In this document: positions 14,350 through 14,719 of the stretch, in pieces | Layout: each line of letters opens with the position of its first letter | How positions within the stretch are numbered: position 1 is the first letter of the stretch | From: Bacteroidales bacterium | Lineage (GTDB): Bacteria; Bacteroidota; Bacteroidia; Bacteroidales; GCA-2711565 | NCBI GenBank assembly: GCA_029938505.1 | Contig: JAOZUV010000017.1 | Span: forward strand, 1 to 14,719 | DNA length: 14,719 nt | Direction: 5' to 3' | Notes under the pieces: model-generated | Database searches by the model: none | What the model was told of the DNA's origin: nothing | Seen by the model: only the letters and a program-made list of their open reading frames with translations | Made by a program: the position numbers and the translations under genes

Positions 14350-14719
14350 TATGCGGGTTTAAGCATATCCAAATAACGTATTGATTGATCAATAATGTTT
14401 GGCAATTTTTCATTTATAGACATTTTAAGCATCAAATCATAAACATGCTGCTTGCTTTCGTCATAAACACCCAATTTATAGGAAGCTTTAGACATGGCAG
14501 TTACATATTCCAACGAGAATATTTTATTCGTATTCAAATCAATCAATATATCAAATGGTTTTGCAACAAATTCATTTGCACGTTGTCCTGTAGGATAATA
14601 AAAAGAATCCAAATCATTAGGAGTGATAAAATCAATGGATAGTTTTTGAGGGATATATTCCAGCAATTTAACATATGGCAACAAAACCAAGGCTTTAACA
14701 TCAATTTTTTTTGGAATAT
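14349..14719 (-). CDS. DUF6913-like hypothetical protein (partial, N-terminus beyond window)
   Basis: The frame is open from the window edge (14719) to the TAA at 14349-14351, giving the C-terminal 123 codons. There is no need to start it at an internal TTG. The visible part, with DFITPNDLDSFYYPTGQRAN, FVAKPFDILIDLNTNKIFSL, YVTAMSKASYKLGVYDE and YDLMLKM, matches my memory of a small Bacteroidota-specific family now numbered DUF6913, in which PFDILIDL and a following SxAxxKxG stretch are the most conserved parts. No function is known to me. No signal or membrane segment appears in this fragment, so it is probably cytoplasmic. Its stop codon lies inside the 3' arm of the shared terminator. Confidence 0.7.
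   Translation of the reverse strand, partial: IPKKIDVKALVLLPYVKLLEYIPQKLSIDFITPNDLDSFYYPTGQRANEFVAKPFDILIDLNTNKIFSLEYVTAMSKASYKLGVYDESKQHVYDLMLKMSINEKLPNIIDQSIRYLDMLKPA

Overview
The window is AT-rich DNA from a member of the Bacteroidota, most likely class Bacteroidia. Several signs agree: Bacteroidota-type promoter boxes (TAnnTTTG, once with a TTTG box 19 nt upstream); an ECF sigma factor paired with a FecR/DUF4974 anti-sigma factor; a GH92 alpha-mannosidase lipoprotein; Bacteroidota-style FabI and omega subunits; and the gene order bamD-rpoZ-coaBC-DUF4835-recN, which I recall as common in this phylum. I cannot resolve the genus. All boundaries, motifs and pairings were read by eye; no search or folding program was run.

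Layout. (1) 1-2154, minus: a GH92 exo-alpha-mannosidase lipoprotein, cut at its C-terminus by the window edge. (2) 2155-2439: a 285-bp divergent intergenic region. (3) 2440-6898, plus: a four-gene cassette of a secreted CarboxypepD_reg-like protein, an ECF sigma factor, a FecR-type anti-sigma factor, and a second secreted protein that is a distant paralogue of the first and carries an added N-terminal STN domain. A long stem-loop lies just before the sigma gene. (4) 6912-12856, minus: fabI, recN, a DUF4835 gene, coaBC, rpoZ and bamD, in coordinate order; transcription runs from bamD towards fabI. (5) 13051-14295, plus: a PLP-dependent alpha-oxoamine synthase of the serine palmitoyltransferase type, ending at a strong shared terminator. 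(6) 14349-14719, minus: the C-terminal part of a probable DUF6913 protein.

How they work together. The minus-strand block is housekeeping: outer-membrane protein assembly (BamD), RNA polymerase omega, coenzyme A synthesis (CoaBC), an exported DUF4835 protein, DNA repair (RecN) and fatty-acid elongation (FabI). The divergent alpha-oxoamine synthase probably makes a sphingolipid- or sulfonolipid-type long-chain base, so lipid and envelope supply is a common theme. The accessory part is the sigma/anti-sigma cassette. In known cases FecR receives its signal from the STN domain of a TonB-dependent outer-membrane transporter. Here the STN and CarboxypepD_reg domains sit on a protein of about 510 residues that seems too short and not barrel-like, and no transporter gene is adjacent. 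This is the best candidate in the window for an uncharacterised signalling system.

No tRNA, rRNA, CRISPR array, insertion sequence or phage element was seen. There is no gene-free stretch longer than 300 bases.
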